This document shows, piece after piece, positions 37,435 to 45,807 of a DNA stretch of 64,000 nucleotides. The DNA is from Bifidobacterium olomucense (GTDB taxonomy: Bacteria > Actinomycetota > Actinomycetes > Actinomycetales > Bifidobacteriaceae). The translations under genes were made by a program, and so were the position numbers. Each line of letters starts with the position of its first letter. The first letter of the stretch is position 1. The stretch is from contig NZ_JAAIIG010000003.1 of NCBI RefSeq assembly GCF_012932375.1, positions 186,001 to 250,000 of the forward strand. The letters are read 5' to 3'. The notes below the pieces were generated by a model. That model saw only the letters and a program-made list of their open reading frames with translations. It was not told the origin of the DNA and made no database searches.

Positions 37435-37683
37435 TCAGCCAATATTGAATTTAGTCATCATATCCAGACCGATAATCAAGGCCACCCACAACAGGGCGAT
37501 GATGACGGTCCAACGATTCAGGTTCTTTTCTGCGACGCCAGAGGTACCGGCATTCTGAGTAAGGCCGCCACCGAACATATCGGAAAGGCCACCGCCCTTG
37601 CCCTTATGCATAAGGATGAGCAACGTCAGGATGAAGCTGAGCAGCACTACGATGATCTGCAGCGCAATCTTAAGAGCGGTCAC
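37435..37683 (-). CDS. secG: Preprotein translocase subunit SecG
   Basis: This 82-residue protein has two membrane helices flanking the conserved loop LILMHKGKGGGLSDMFGGGLTQNAGTSGVAEKNLNR. It is a SecYEG translocon component. The likely start is a GTG at 37683 (VTALKIALQII) with GGAGG six bases upstream; the longer reading from 37710 would put that ribosome site inside the gene. It follows tpiA, the order seen in most Actinobacteria (pgk-tpi-secG). Confidence 0.93.
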   Translation of the reverse strand: MTALKIALQIIVVLLSFILTLLILMHKGKGGGLSDMFGGGLTQNAGTSGVAEKNLNRWTVIIALLWVALIIGLDMMTKFNIG

Positions 37684-37750
37684 AGGGTACCTCCGAATCA
37701 ATAAAACCAATGCATTAGCTTAGCGCATACGTGGGAGAAACGTCGTATTG

Positions 37751-38551
37751 TTATCGCCCTTGCGTGGATTTCGATACCAGACGAGCGATTTTCGCCAATT
37801 CATCAACGTCCAGAGCGGCCCCTCCGATAAGGAACCCATCCACATCAGGCTGAGAAATAAGCTCCGCCGCGTTCTTGGAGGTCACCGACCCTCCATACAG
37901 GATACGAACGGCATCGGCGACATCAGCGCCGAAGGTTTCTCGCAAATCCTCTCGAATGGCGCAGGATGCCTCCTGTGCAGACTGAGGAGTGGCAACCATT
38001 CCCGTGCCGATAGCCCATACCGGCTCATACGCCACGATGAGTTTCGAGGTTTCCTCATCGCTGAGGTCACGGGTAACATCGCGCACCTGACCGACGGCAA
38101 AATCAAGCTCAATCCCCTGCCGACGTTCCTCGAAGCTTTCCCCGACGCACAAAATCGGCTGCATCCCGGCGGCAAGCACCGCGCGCACTTGATCGACGAT
38201 ATTGGCATCGTCCTCCGGGTGATACTTGCGTCGCTCGGAGTGTCCGACGATCACATAAGAGCACCCGAGGTGGGCTATCATATCAGCCGAGACATCGCCG
38301 GTGAAAGCACCTTGAGTGGTTACGGATACCGATTGGGCACCATAGGTCACGCGCAACCGGTCCGCTTCGACCAACACCTGCACGCTACGCAAGGAAGTGA
38401 AAGAAGGGAATAGCGCGACCTCACAGCGTTTGAAATCAAAATGCGCGTCGCGTAACAGCCATGCCAGCTTTTGCACGAAATACGTGGCCTCAAGATGATC
38501 GAAATTCATTTTCCAATTACCGGCCACCAATGGAATGCGCCTGACTGTCAT
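37751..38551 (-). CDS. tpiA: Triosephosphate isomerase
   Basis: The 266-residue TIM-barrel enzyme interconverts dihydroxyacetone phosphate and glyceraldehyde-3-phosphate. Conserved residues: NWKMN (Asn and Lys near residue 12), catalytic His in IVGHSERRKYH (residue ~102), catalytic Glu in VAYEPVWAIGTG (residue ~174), and GGSVTSKNA phosphate loop. GGAGG lies close before the ATG. Between pgk and secG. Confidence 0.97.
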   Translation of the reverse strand: MTVRRIPLVAGNWKMNFDHLEATYFVQKLAWLLRDAHFDFKRCEVALFPSFTSLRSVQVLVEADRLRVTYGAQSVSVTTQGAFTGDVSADMIAHLGCSYVIVGHSERRKYHPEDDANIVDQVRAVLAAGMQPILCVGESFEERRQGIELDFAVGQVRDVTRDLSDEETSKLIVAYEPVWAIGTGMVATPQSAQEASCAIREDLRETFGADVADAVRILYGGSVTSKNAAELISQPDVDGFLIGGAALDVDELAKIARLVSKSTQGR

Positions 38552-38605
38552 ATGCCCCTCCTCTCAACATCAGAACTCCCCTTCCCGAAAGAAGCCAGCA
38601 CTATA

Positions 38606-38652
38606 GATGGCCGAGGAAAGTCCAAACATATTCAGGACTTTCCTCGGCCATC
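38606..38652. terminator. 18-bp perfect hairpin between pgk and tpiA
   Basis: Arms 38606-38623 and 38635-38652 (GATGGCCGAGGAAAGTCC) with an 11-base loop, nested inside an outer weaker repeat (CTCCCCTT near 38575 with AAGGGGAG near 38679). There is no T-run, so it may set mRNA stability or partial termination between pgk and tpiA. Confidence 0.65.
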
Positions 38653-38697
38653 CAGCGATCTGTATCCCTTCAGATAAGGGGAGCCGCTGTATTCAAA

Positions 38698-39903
38698 CTA
38701 CTCAAGCACCTTGAGACCCGGGAGCTCCTTGCCCTCAAGGAATTCGAGGGAAGCGCCACCACCGGTGGAGATGTGAGAGAAGCCATCCTCCGGGAAGCCG
38801 AGGTTGCGCACTGCGGAAGCAGAGTCGCCGCCGCCCACGATGGTGAAGGCACCAGCCGCAGTGGCGTCAACGAGACCCTGAGCCACAGCCTTGGTACCAG
38901 CAGCAAACTCCGGAATCTCGAACACGCCCATCGGGCCGTTCCACACCACGGTCTTGGAGTCCACGATCTTGTCGTGGAACAGCTTCTGGGACTCCGGACC
39001 GATGTCCAGACCCATCTTGTCGGACGGGATGGCGTCAGCGGCCACAACCTCCGGAGCAACCGGGGTATCGCCGGCCGGGAAGCCGGGGTTCACTACGATA
39101 TCGGTCGGCAGCACGAGCTCGACGCCGTTCTTCTCGGCGGTCTCGATGTAGCCCTTGACCTTGTCGAGCTGATCCTCTTCGAGCAGGGAGGTGCCGACCT
39201 CGTAGCCCTTGGCCTTGAGGAAGGTGAACACCATGCCGCCGCCGATGACCAGACGGTTGGCCTTGTCGAGCAGGTTCTCGATCACACCGAGCTTGTCGGA
39301 GACCTTGGAACCGCCGAGCACCACGGTGAACGGACGCTCCGGGTTCTCGGTGGCCTTGGACAGGGCCTTGACTTCCTTCTCGACCAGCAGGCCTGCGGCA
39401 GCCGGCAGATCGGCGGCCACATCGTAGTTGGAGCCCTGAGCACGGTGGACCACGCCGAAGCCATCGGAGACGAAAGCCTCGCCGAGGGCGGCGATCTTCT
39501 TGGCGTAAGCGGCACGCACCTCAGCGTCCTTGGAGGTCTCCTCCGGGTTGAAGCGCACGTTCTGCAGCAGCACCACATCGCCGTCGTTCATGGCGGCAAC
39601 CTTGGCCTGTGCATCCTCGCCATAGGTGTCGGATGCCAACGGAACCTCGATGCCGAGCAGCTCGCCGAGACGGGCGGCAACCGGAGCCAGGCTCAGCTCA
39701 GGGACGACCTTGCCCTTCGGGCGGCCGAGGTGGGCCATCAGAATGACCTTGGCGCCTTCTTCGCGCAGGGCCTTGATGGTCGGCAGGGCGGCCTTGATAC
39801 GACCGTCATCAGTGATGGTGGTGCCGTCCAGCGGGACGTTGAAATCGGCGCGGACGAGAACGCGCTTGCCCTTGAGATCTCCGAGATCCTTGAGTGTCTT
39901 CAT
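38698..39903 (-). CDS. pgk: Phosphoglycerate kinase
   Basis: This 401-residue glycolytic kinase makes ATP from 1,3-bisphosphoglycerate. Motifs: [15 protein letters not shown] (residues ~14-28), [42 protein letters not shown] and the C-terminal nucleotide loop [39 protein letters not shown]. Codon bias is high. AAGGAAAG precedes the ATG. The usual neighbour gap is not here, whereas whiA lies upstream as expected. Confidence 0.98.
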   Translation of the reverse strand: MKTLKDLGDLKGKRVLVRADFNVPLDGTTITDDGRIKAALPTIKALREEGAKVILMAHLGRPKGKVVPELSLAPVAARLGELLGIEVPLASDTYGEDAQAKVAAMNDGDVVLLQNVRFNPEETSKDAEVRAAYAKKIAALGEAFVSDGFGVVHRAQGSNYDVAADLPAAAGLLVEKEVKALSKATENPERPFTVVLGGSKVSDKLGVIENLLDKANRLVIGGGMVFTFLKAKGYEVGTSLLEEDQLDKVKGYIETAEKNGVELVLPTDIVVNPGFPAGDTPVAPEVVAADAIPSDKMGLDIGPESQKLFHDKIVDSKTVVWNGPMGVFEIPEFAAGTKAVAQGLVDATAAGAFTIVGGGDSASAVRNLGFPEDGFSHISTGGGASLEFLEGKELPGLKVLE

Positions 39904-40105
39904 AATATCCTTTCCTTGACGGATTTCACGTCAAAGTGGCCAGTTTTGCCACTTTGCATATTACAGGCATTTGAGAACAAAACCGTGCACCCGTTCAAAC
40001 AAAACACCGGATTCAATCCTGACGACTGAATCCGGCGATGTTCACGATACATAGACCCTTACGCGCATCGTCACCTACCTAGATAGATGGACGCATGCAC
40101 ATGTT

Positions 40106-41056
40106 TCACTTGCCTTCGGCGGCACGGGCCTTTTCGGTCTTTTCCGCAAGCTGCAGCAGACGACGAATGCGACCGGCGATTGCATCTTTGGTGATTTGCG
40201 GTTCGGCGATCTTGCCAAGCTCTTCAAGGCTCTTGTCTACATGATCGATGCGCAGCTGACCAGCCTGACGCAGGTTGTCAGGAATGTTATCCCCCAATAC
40301 TTCAAAGGCGTGCTGCACCTTCTCGCTAGCCTCGGCAGCGGCTTTTGCGGAACGACGCATATTGGCGTCGTCGAAGTTGGCCAGACGATTCGCCTTGCCA
40401 CGGGTTTCGCCATCGGAGCGTTTGCCGGTCCACTCACGAGCCGAACGGGAGGCCCCCATAAGCTTGAGCATGCGTTCAATGGCGTCCGGGTCCTTCAGCG
40501 TGACTCGCTCGGAGCTGCGCAACGTGCGGTGTTTCGCCTGAATGCCAAGACGGCGAGCCACGCCGCACAATGCCATGGCGGCTTCCTCGGACGGGCAGGC
40601 AATCTCCAAGAAGCTCGCCTTGCCGGGGTCAGAAAGGAATCCACGCGCCATGAAGGCTCCGCGCCATGCCGCCTTGATCTGAGCGATGGAACCATTGACC
40701 ACTTCGGTCGGCAAGCCGTGAACCTGCTGCTTGCGGCGATCAACCAAGCCAGTCTGCAGGGCAAGAGCCACTACATTGCGCGTAACCAGCACCACATACG
40801 TTTCCACAGGACCGTTCTGCGTCTGGCGCGTGAGATGATTGATCTCGGCCTCATGCCCGAATACGTTGCGCAAGGTGTTGCGCAACCACTCGGCCGCATC
40901 AAGCGAAGTGAATACAGCCTGAATAACATAAGCGTTCTGTACGGGACGCAATCCGCCGCCAAAACGAATCATCGCAGCGGCTTGCGCTTTGATAGCCGCC
41001 GGTGAATCGCCTTCAAAAGCGGCCAATTCGCTTTTGACATCGTCCAGAAGAGCCAA
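40106..41056 (-). CDS. whiA: Sporulation/cell-division regulator WhiA
   Basis: The 316-residue protein has an N-terminal LAGLIDADG-homing-endonuclease-like domain ([51 protein letters not shown]) and a C-terminal helix-turn-helix ([26 protein letters not shown]). WhiA regulates division genes in Streptomyces and is conserved in Gram-positives that do not sporulate. The start is a TTG at 41056 with GGAGG seven bases upstream, an unusual start codon. The 167-bp gap to rapZ has no ORF. Confidence 0.94.
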   Translation of the reverse strand: MALLDDVKSELAAFEGDSPAAIKAQAAAMIRFGGGLRPVQNAYVIQAVFTSLDAAEWLRNTLRNVFGHEAEINHLTRQTQNGPVETYVVLVTRNVVALALQTGLVDRRKQQVHGLPTEVVNGSIAQIKAAWRGAFMARGFLSDPGKASFLEIACPSEEAAMALCGVARRLGIQAKHRTLRSSERVTLKDPDAIERMLKLMGASRSAREWTGKRSDGETRGKANRLANFDDANMRRSAKAAAEASEKVQHAFEVLGDNIPDNLRQAGQLRIDHVDKSLEELGKIAEPQITKDAIAGRIRRLLQLAEKTEKARAAEGK

Positions 41057-41223
41057 GATCCAACCTCCTACAGTCCCGTTCTTCTCAATGCATCAAGCGC
41101 CTCGGCTTTGTTGCAGTCGGAAGCCATCGGCTTACTGTGATACCTAATCTCGTGGACAACTAAACCCGTTTGACATATAATTCGGGCTCTGTTTTCTCGC
41201 ACTGTGAGCAATCTGATCAATTG

Positions 41224-42213
41224 CTATAACAAATGACGTTTATGCAGTTCCCTTGCGGAAACGGAAACGTTCAATCCATGCAGACGCAACCGACGGGCCA
41301 ACTCCTCGCTCATCGCCACCGAACGATGCTGGCCACCCGTACAACCTATGGCAATAGTCACATAGTGCTTGTCTTCCTGGGCGTACCCTTCCAGAGCCGT
41401 TTCGATTGCCTTCTCATAGGCATCAAGGAATTCCACGGCACCCTTGCTGGAGAGTACATAATCCGACACCGGCTTGTCCAGACCATTCAGCTCGCGCAAT
41501 TCAGGCACCCAGAACGGATTGGGCAGGAATCGCACATCAGCCACGAAATCAGCATCAATGGGCATACCGTATTTGAACCCGAAGCTGAATATATGTACGG
41601 AAACGGTAGCGGGACCGGATCCGAGCATTGCATCATAAAGCTTCGTGGAAAGCTGATGAATACTCAGATTACTGGTATCAATAACCCAATCGGCACGTTC
41701 TTTAAGATTGTTCAGCAGCTGGCGTTCCTCAAGAATGCCATCGATCAAACGATTCCCATGCTGCAACGGATGCGGCCTGCGAACAGATTCATATCGTTTG
41801 ATCAGTACATCGTCACTTGCATCAAGGAACAGTATGCGGGTTTTCACTCCGAGATCATCGAGATGGCTCAGCACCGCCACCAGATCATCGAAATAACTGG
41901 AGCGTACATCAATCACCGCAGCGAGCTTATGGACGCCTCCATTGGCTCCCGAGGTGGTCATCATATCGACCAATGGGATGAGCAACCGGGGCGGCAGATT
42001 ATCCACCACATACCAGCCCATATCTTCCACACAATCGGCGGCGTGGGAACGGCCGGCCCCAGACATACCGGTGATAAGCAGCACCTCAAAATCGGCGGCT
42101 GGAGACGTTTGCTTCGCCGGCGTGGAAACCGCATACCGAGATTCCGCTTGAGTCTCCCCTTTCGGTGGCACGCTCGACGATGACGCCGTACGCACAGATG
42201 CAGATTCGTTCAT
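41224..42213 (-). CDS. rapZ: RNase adapter RapZ family nucleotide-binding protein
   Basis: This 329-residue protein has a Walker A GMSGAGRSHAADCVEDMGWYVVDNLPP (slightly divergent, AGRS instead of AGKS), VVDNLPPRLL, DASDDVLIKRYESVRRPHPL, FGFKYGMPIDADFVADVRFLPNPF and the C-terminal IAIGCTGGQHRSVAMSEELARRL. In E. coli it controls GlmS via small RNAs; its role in Actinobacteria is less clear. ATG 42213 shares one base with the aroE-like stop; GTG 42216 is an alternative. A ~40-residue variable N-terminus precedes the P-loop. Confidence 0.94.
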   Translation of the reverse strand: MNESASVRTASSSSVPPKGETQAESRYAVSTPAKQTSPAADFEVLLITGMSGAGRSHAADCVEDMGWYVVDNLPPRLLIPLVDMMTTSGANGGVHKLAAVIDVRSSYFDDLVAVLSHLDDLGVKTRILFLDASDDVLIKRYESVRRPHPLQHGNRLIDGILEERQLLNNLKERADWVIDTSNLSIHQLSTKLYDAMLGSGPATVSVHIFSFGFKYGMPIDADFVADVRFLPNPFWVPELRELNGLDKPVSDYVLSSKGAVEFLDAYEKAIETALEGYAQEDKHYVTIAIGCTGGQHRSVAMSEELARRLRLHGLNVSVSARELHKRHLL

Positions 42214-43184
42214 CACAGAGCCTCCTCAAGAGCTTTGCGCATGGCTATCTCCAGATGATCGTCTTCGGTGGTCGTGTCTTGCAACCGCTGATCAGCGTCA
42301 CTGGGCGGATCTGTATCCCAAATACCGGTCATGAGCAATACCTGCACCAAAGCCTGATACAACAGCATCTCCTCGCCTCCGATGGCGCGCCCACCGCGGT
42401 TTCTCCACGCTTTCATGAGTTTGGTGGGACGCGGATCATATACGACGTCCAGCAGCGAACCATGCACGGATGCCATGCCGTCAACCAGCATTTCAGCCAC
42501 ACCATCGGCGGCATGGTCAGGAATCGTATTGATGGCGTATTCAGCCTGGCTTGCAGCGGTTGTAAGCGCTGCAACATCATCTAAGCTGATTTCGTCATAG
42601 GGATGGCTGGTTTTGATGAATTTGCCGAGCACGTCATTCAAGCCGGGGTTTTTCCCGGGATGCCGTGCCGCTATGGTGACATGTCCGATTTCCGGCATCA
42701 TCGCGCAGGCCGCCGCAGCTGAGGTGGCGGTATTGCCGTTGCCGATAATCAGCGCGTTCAGACTACGGTCTGGCTTATGGTGTTCGCCGAATTCACGATT
42801 GGCATTGTCAAAAGCCAATTGGATACCGATAACATCCGTATTGTACAGCCGAATACCGGGTTTGCCATGGGGCCATTCCTGATCATCATAGGTTGCTTTC
42901 GACCAATCAAACACTGCGGTGTTGGCAATGTGAAGCTCTTTTGCCCATAGATTCGAAGGGACGCCATACGGTTGGATGGTTTTCTTCAATGGCATGGTGA
43001 GGCTCAGACCGGCCCAAGAAGGGTCGAGTCCTTTCAGGAAAGCATCGAGCTCGTCTTCTCCTACTTCATGCTTGTCATAATGCCATTCTGAGAGACCGAG
43101 CGCTCGATAGGCGGCGTTATGCAGTACGGGGGAAAGCGAATGTGCGATGGGCTTGCCGAGCACCGCGCAATGATGATTGGCCAT
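42213..43184 (-). CDS. aroE: Shikimate dehydrogenase family protein
   Basis: The 323-residue protein has the AroE N-terminal substrate domain CAVLGKPIAHSLSPVLHNAAYRALGL (residues ~5-30), SLTMPLKKTI (catalytic Lys), and a Rossmann half with IGNGNTATSAAAACA (residues ~147-161), ending in a YGALVQVL-like helix (LLYQALVQVL). It should reduce 3-dehydroshikimate with NADPH in aromatic amino acid synthesis. It is longer than typical AroE (~270-290) and could be a paralogue such as an AroE-like protein. ATG at 43184 follows AAGGAGAGG. Stop overlaps rapZ. Confidence 0.88.
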   Translation of the reverse strand: MANHHCAVLGKPIAHSLSPVLHNAAYRALGLSEWHYDKHEVGEDELDAFLKGLDPSWAGLSLTMPLKKTIQPYGVPSNLWAKELHIANTAVFDWSKATYDDQEWPHGKPGIRLYNTDVIGIQLAFDNANREFGEHHKPDRSLNALIIGNGNTATSAAAACAMMPEIGHVTIAARHPGKNPGLNDVLGKFIKTSHPYDEISLDDVAALTTAASQAEYAINTIPDHAADGVAEMLVDGMASVHGSLLDVVYDPRPTKLMKAWRNRGGRAIGGEEMLLYQALVQVLLMTGIWDTDPPSDADQRLQDTTTEDDHLEIAMRKALEEAL

Positions 43185-43267
43185 TTCCTCTCCTTTTGAC
43201 TCTTCCCATGCTAGTCGACTTCCGAGCCTGCGCCGGTACATTTACCCGTCCGCACACCGTCATGGCG

Positions 43268-45658
43268 TCATTCCTTTTGTCGGGCCTCCACTTGTCGGGC
43301 CTCCACATGCAAAGCGTTGTACAGTGTCTCGGCCTTGGCATGACCGACGCCTCTGACCGCTTCGAAATCCTCCACACTGGCCTCTCGCATAGCCTTTACG
43401 GATCCGAAGTGCGCGAGTAGACGCTTCTGGTAGCTTTCGCCGATGCCGGGAATATCATCCAACGCGCTGCGCAGAGCGCCTTTGCGCCGCTGCTGGCGAT
43501 GGTAGGTGATGGCGAAACGATGGGATTCGTCACGCACGCGTTGCAACAGGTACATGCCTTCGGATTGACGTTTGAGGATGATCGGATACTCATCGTCCGG
43601 GACCCATACCTCTTCAAGTCGTTTGGCCAGACCGCAAACGGCTACATCGTCCACGCCACAATCGCTTAGCGCCCTGGCCGCCGCCATGACCTGTGGTCGT
43701 CCACCGTCAACCACTACGAGATTCGGCTTGTAGGCGAAATGCCTCCGGTTGGTGTTTTGCTGGACGAGCATGTCTACGTCATCCGAAGTTGCTGTCGAAT
43801 GCCCGGATGCACTCTGCGACGACACCTCAGCATCTCGAGATGATGCCTGAGCCATAACGGCTTGAGCTGCCCGCTCCTCGGCGTCAATGCTCTCGCCTGA
43901 ATCACCGGCGATATTGCCATGGCGAAAACGCCGGGTCAGCGTCTCATAGAGAGCGGACAGATCATCCACCGCGCCCTTGCCGTCATTGCCGCGGATGGCA
44001 AACCGGCGATACTCGGATTTCTTGGCTATCGCATCTTCAAACACCACCATTGAAGCTACTTGGAATGAACCGTCTACGGTATTTGAAATGTCGTAGCACT
44101 CAATGCGCAACGGCGCTTCAGACAAGCCCAATGCCTTGGCCACATCATTCATGGCCTGAGTACGGGCTCCCATGTCTGAGATACGACTCATTTTCGCCCG
44201 TGCCAAAGCCTGCTTCGCATTGTCGTTTGCACGATCCATAAGCTGTTTTTTGTCACCTCGCGCAGCCACTCGAACCGTTACCGCTCCCCCGCGCAGCCCA
44301 GTCAGCCAATGCTCAAGTTCTTGGCTGCGCGATGGCTCAATGGGAACAATGATCTCACGCGGTATGGGGGCTATCGGAGCGAGTAAATCGGCACGGCCCG
44401 TCACTTCCTGACGAGTGTTGCGCTCTCGGGTGGCCTTGGCACGAGACAGTGCATCGGTCGCTGTGACGGTCTGAGTAGATCCGATGGCTTCACGCCTGGT
44501 GGATATCGCAGTTCCCTCACCTTGCGCACCTTGCGCCTGATCATCAGCTCCAGTCGCATCCGAATACTCCGAATACACCTGAACGATGAAATCGGCCATA
44601 AGATCGCCGTCCTCGATATCTTCGACACGTTCGACGCTCCAGTTGCGCTCGCCACGAATCGATCCGGCTCGCACATAGAAGGCATGAACGGAGGCTTCGA
44701 GCTCATCGCTGGCAAACCCGAATACGTCCGCATCCACATCCTGGTCAAAAACAACTGCGTTCTGCTGGACCACGGTTTCAAGCATCTGGATCTGATCACG
44801 CAGGCGTGCAGCCTTCTCGAATTCGAGCTCGGAGCTGGCCCTCTTCATCTCGCGGGTAAGTTGCGTTATGTACGAGCGACCGAGGCGACCTGTCATAACG
44901 CCTACAAGCTGTTCGGCCAACCTACGGTGTTCAGCCGCTTCAATCCGCCCGATGCATGGTGCGGAGCATTTGCCTATCGACGCCAGCAGACATGGACGGC
45001 CGGTAAGTTGGGCTTTGTGGAACACGTTGGTGGTACAGGTGCGTACCGGGAAGGTACGGAGCAATCGATCAAGACTATGCCTAAGCTCCCAGACCTTGGC
45101 GTAGGGGCCAAAATACCGGGTATCACGGCGCTTGCGAGATCGAGTCACCCAGACCCGTGGAACACGCTCGCCCGTGCTTACCGCTAGGTACGGATAGGTT
45201 TTATCGTCACGGAACTGCACGTTGAATCGAGGATCGAATTCCTTGATCCACGTGTACTCCAAAGTCAGGGACTCCAGCTCAGTGGCCACGACGGTCCATT
45301 CCAAGCTGCGCGCCGTAAGTACCATGGTCTGCGTGCGCGGATGCAGCAAATACAGCGGTTGAAAATAATTGGTGAGCCTGTTGCGCAGGTTCTTGGCCTT
45401 GCCGACATAAATGACTCGTCCTTCACCGTCACGCCATTTATAGACGCCCGGCTTGGCGGGAATATCGGAGGTCTTCGGCCGGAACAGGTCACGGGAGTCA
45501 CCTAGCAACGGAGCCCCGTTCACATTGACCCGCGCTTTCACTCCCCTGCCGGAGGTATCATCTTCCAACCCGTCATCATCCGTCATGGCACCATCCATCA
45601 AGGCCATGGCGGTCTTACGCCACTCATCCGGACTATGCCGTTCAATATCGTTCGTCAT
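43268..45658 (-). CDS. uvrC: UvrABC excinuclease subunit C
   Basis: This 796-residue protein makes the two incisions of nucleotide excision repair. The GIY-YIG domain (KPGVYKWRDGEGRVIYVGKAKNLRNRL) starts near residue 67, followed by the UvrB-interacting UVR motif (SSELEFEKAARLRDQIQMLE), the RNase H-like C-terminal nuclease (IECYDISNTVDGSFQVASMVVFE; LVVVDGGRPQV) and terminal HhH motifs (IPGIGESYQKRLLAHFGS; VRGVGHAKAETLY). Usual length is 600-650; extra residues lie in a ~60-residue N-terminal leader and two low-complexity inserts (near 365-420 and 610-660). Start not firmly fixed; no clear ribosome site. Confidence 0.95.
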   Translation of the reverse strand: MTNDIERHSPDEWRKTAMALMDGAMTDDDGLEDDTSGRGVKARVNVNGAPLLGDSRDLFRPKTSDIPAKPGVYKWRDGEGRVIYVGKAKNLRNRLTNYFQPLYLLHPRTQTMVLTARSLEWTVVATELESLTLEYTWIKEFDPRFNVQFRDDKTYPYLAVSTGERVPRVWVTRSRKRRDTRYFGPYAKVWELRHSLDRLLRTFPVRTCTTNVFHKAQLTGRPCLLASIGKCSAPCIGRIEAAEHRRLAEQLVGVMTGRLGRSYITQLTREMKRASSELEFEKAARLRDQIQMLETVVQQNAVVFDQDVDADVFGFASDELEASVHAFYVRAGSIRGERNWSVERVEDIEDGDLMADFIVQVYSEYSDATGADDQAQGAQGEGTAISTRREAIGSTQTVTATDALSRAKATRERNTRQEVTGRADLLAPIAPIPREIIVPIEPSRSQELEHWLTGLRGGAVTVRVAARGDKKQLMDRANDNAKQALARAKMSRISDMGARTQAMNDVAKALGLSEAPLRIECYDISNTVDGSFQVASMVVFEDAIAKKSEYRRFAIRGNDGKGAVDDLSALYETLTRRFRHGNIAGDSGESIDAEERAAQAVMAQASSRDAEVSSQSASGHSTATSDDVDMLVQQNTNRRHFAYKPNLVVVDGGRPQVMAAARALSDCGVDDVAVCGLAKRLEEVWVPDDEYPIILKRQSEGMYLLQRVRDESHRFAITYHRQQRRKGALRSALDDIPGIGESYQKRLLAHFGSVKAMREASVEDFEAVRGVGHAKAETLYNALHVEARQVEARQKE

Positions 45659-45691
45659 CTATCAACCATCCGCAACGTATGCACAGAACGA

Positions 45692-45780
45692 GCGTGGGGT
45701 CGGCATATACATGTCAGACCGTAAAGACTCGGCCTGAGCGGCCCGGAGCGTGTCGGACATCGTATATGCCGACCCCACGC
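45692..45780. repeat. Long hairpin between uvrA and uvrC
   Basis: Perfect 19-bp arms (45692-45710 and 45762-45780; GCGTGGGGTCGGCATATAC) are extended inward by ATGTCAGAC/GTCGGACAT with one mismatch and one bulged base, leaving a ~32-base loop with an inner GGCC-TGAGC-GGCC hairpin. It fills most of the 149-bp gap. No T-run follows. It could be a terminator, a processing signal or a small structured RNA. Confidence 0.75.
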
Positions 45781-45807
45781 GGACACCGGACTGAATAAGG
45801 GCAGTGG

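Noticed and set aside
41160..41185. TTGACA next to TATAAT near 41170 as a plus-strand promoter
   Set aside because: The two hexamers are directly adjacent with no 16-18 bp spacer, and no plus-strand gene follows.
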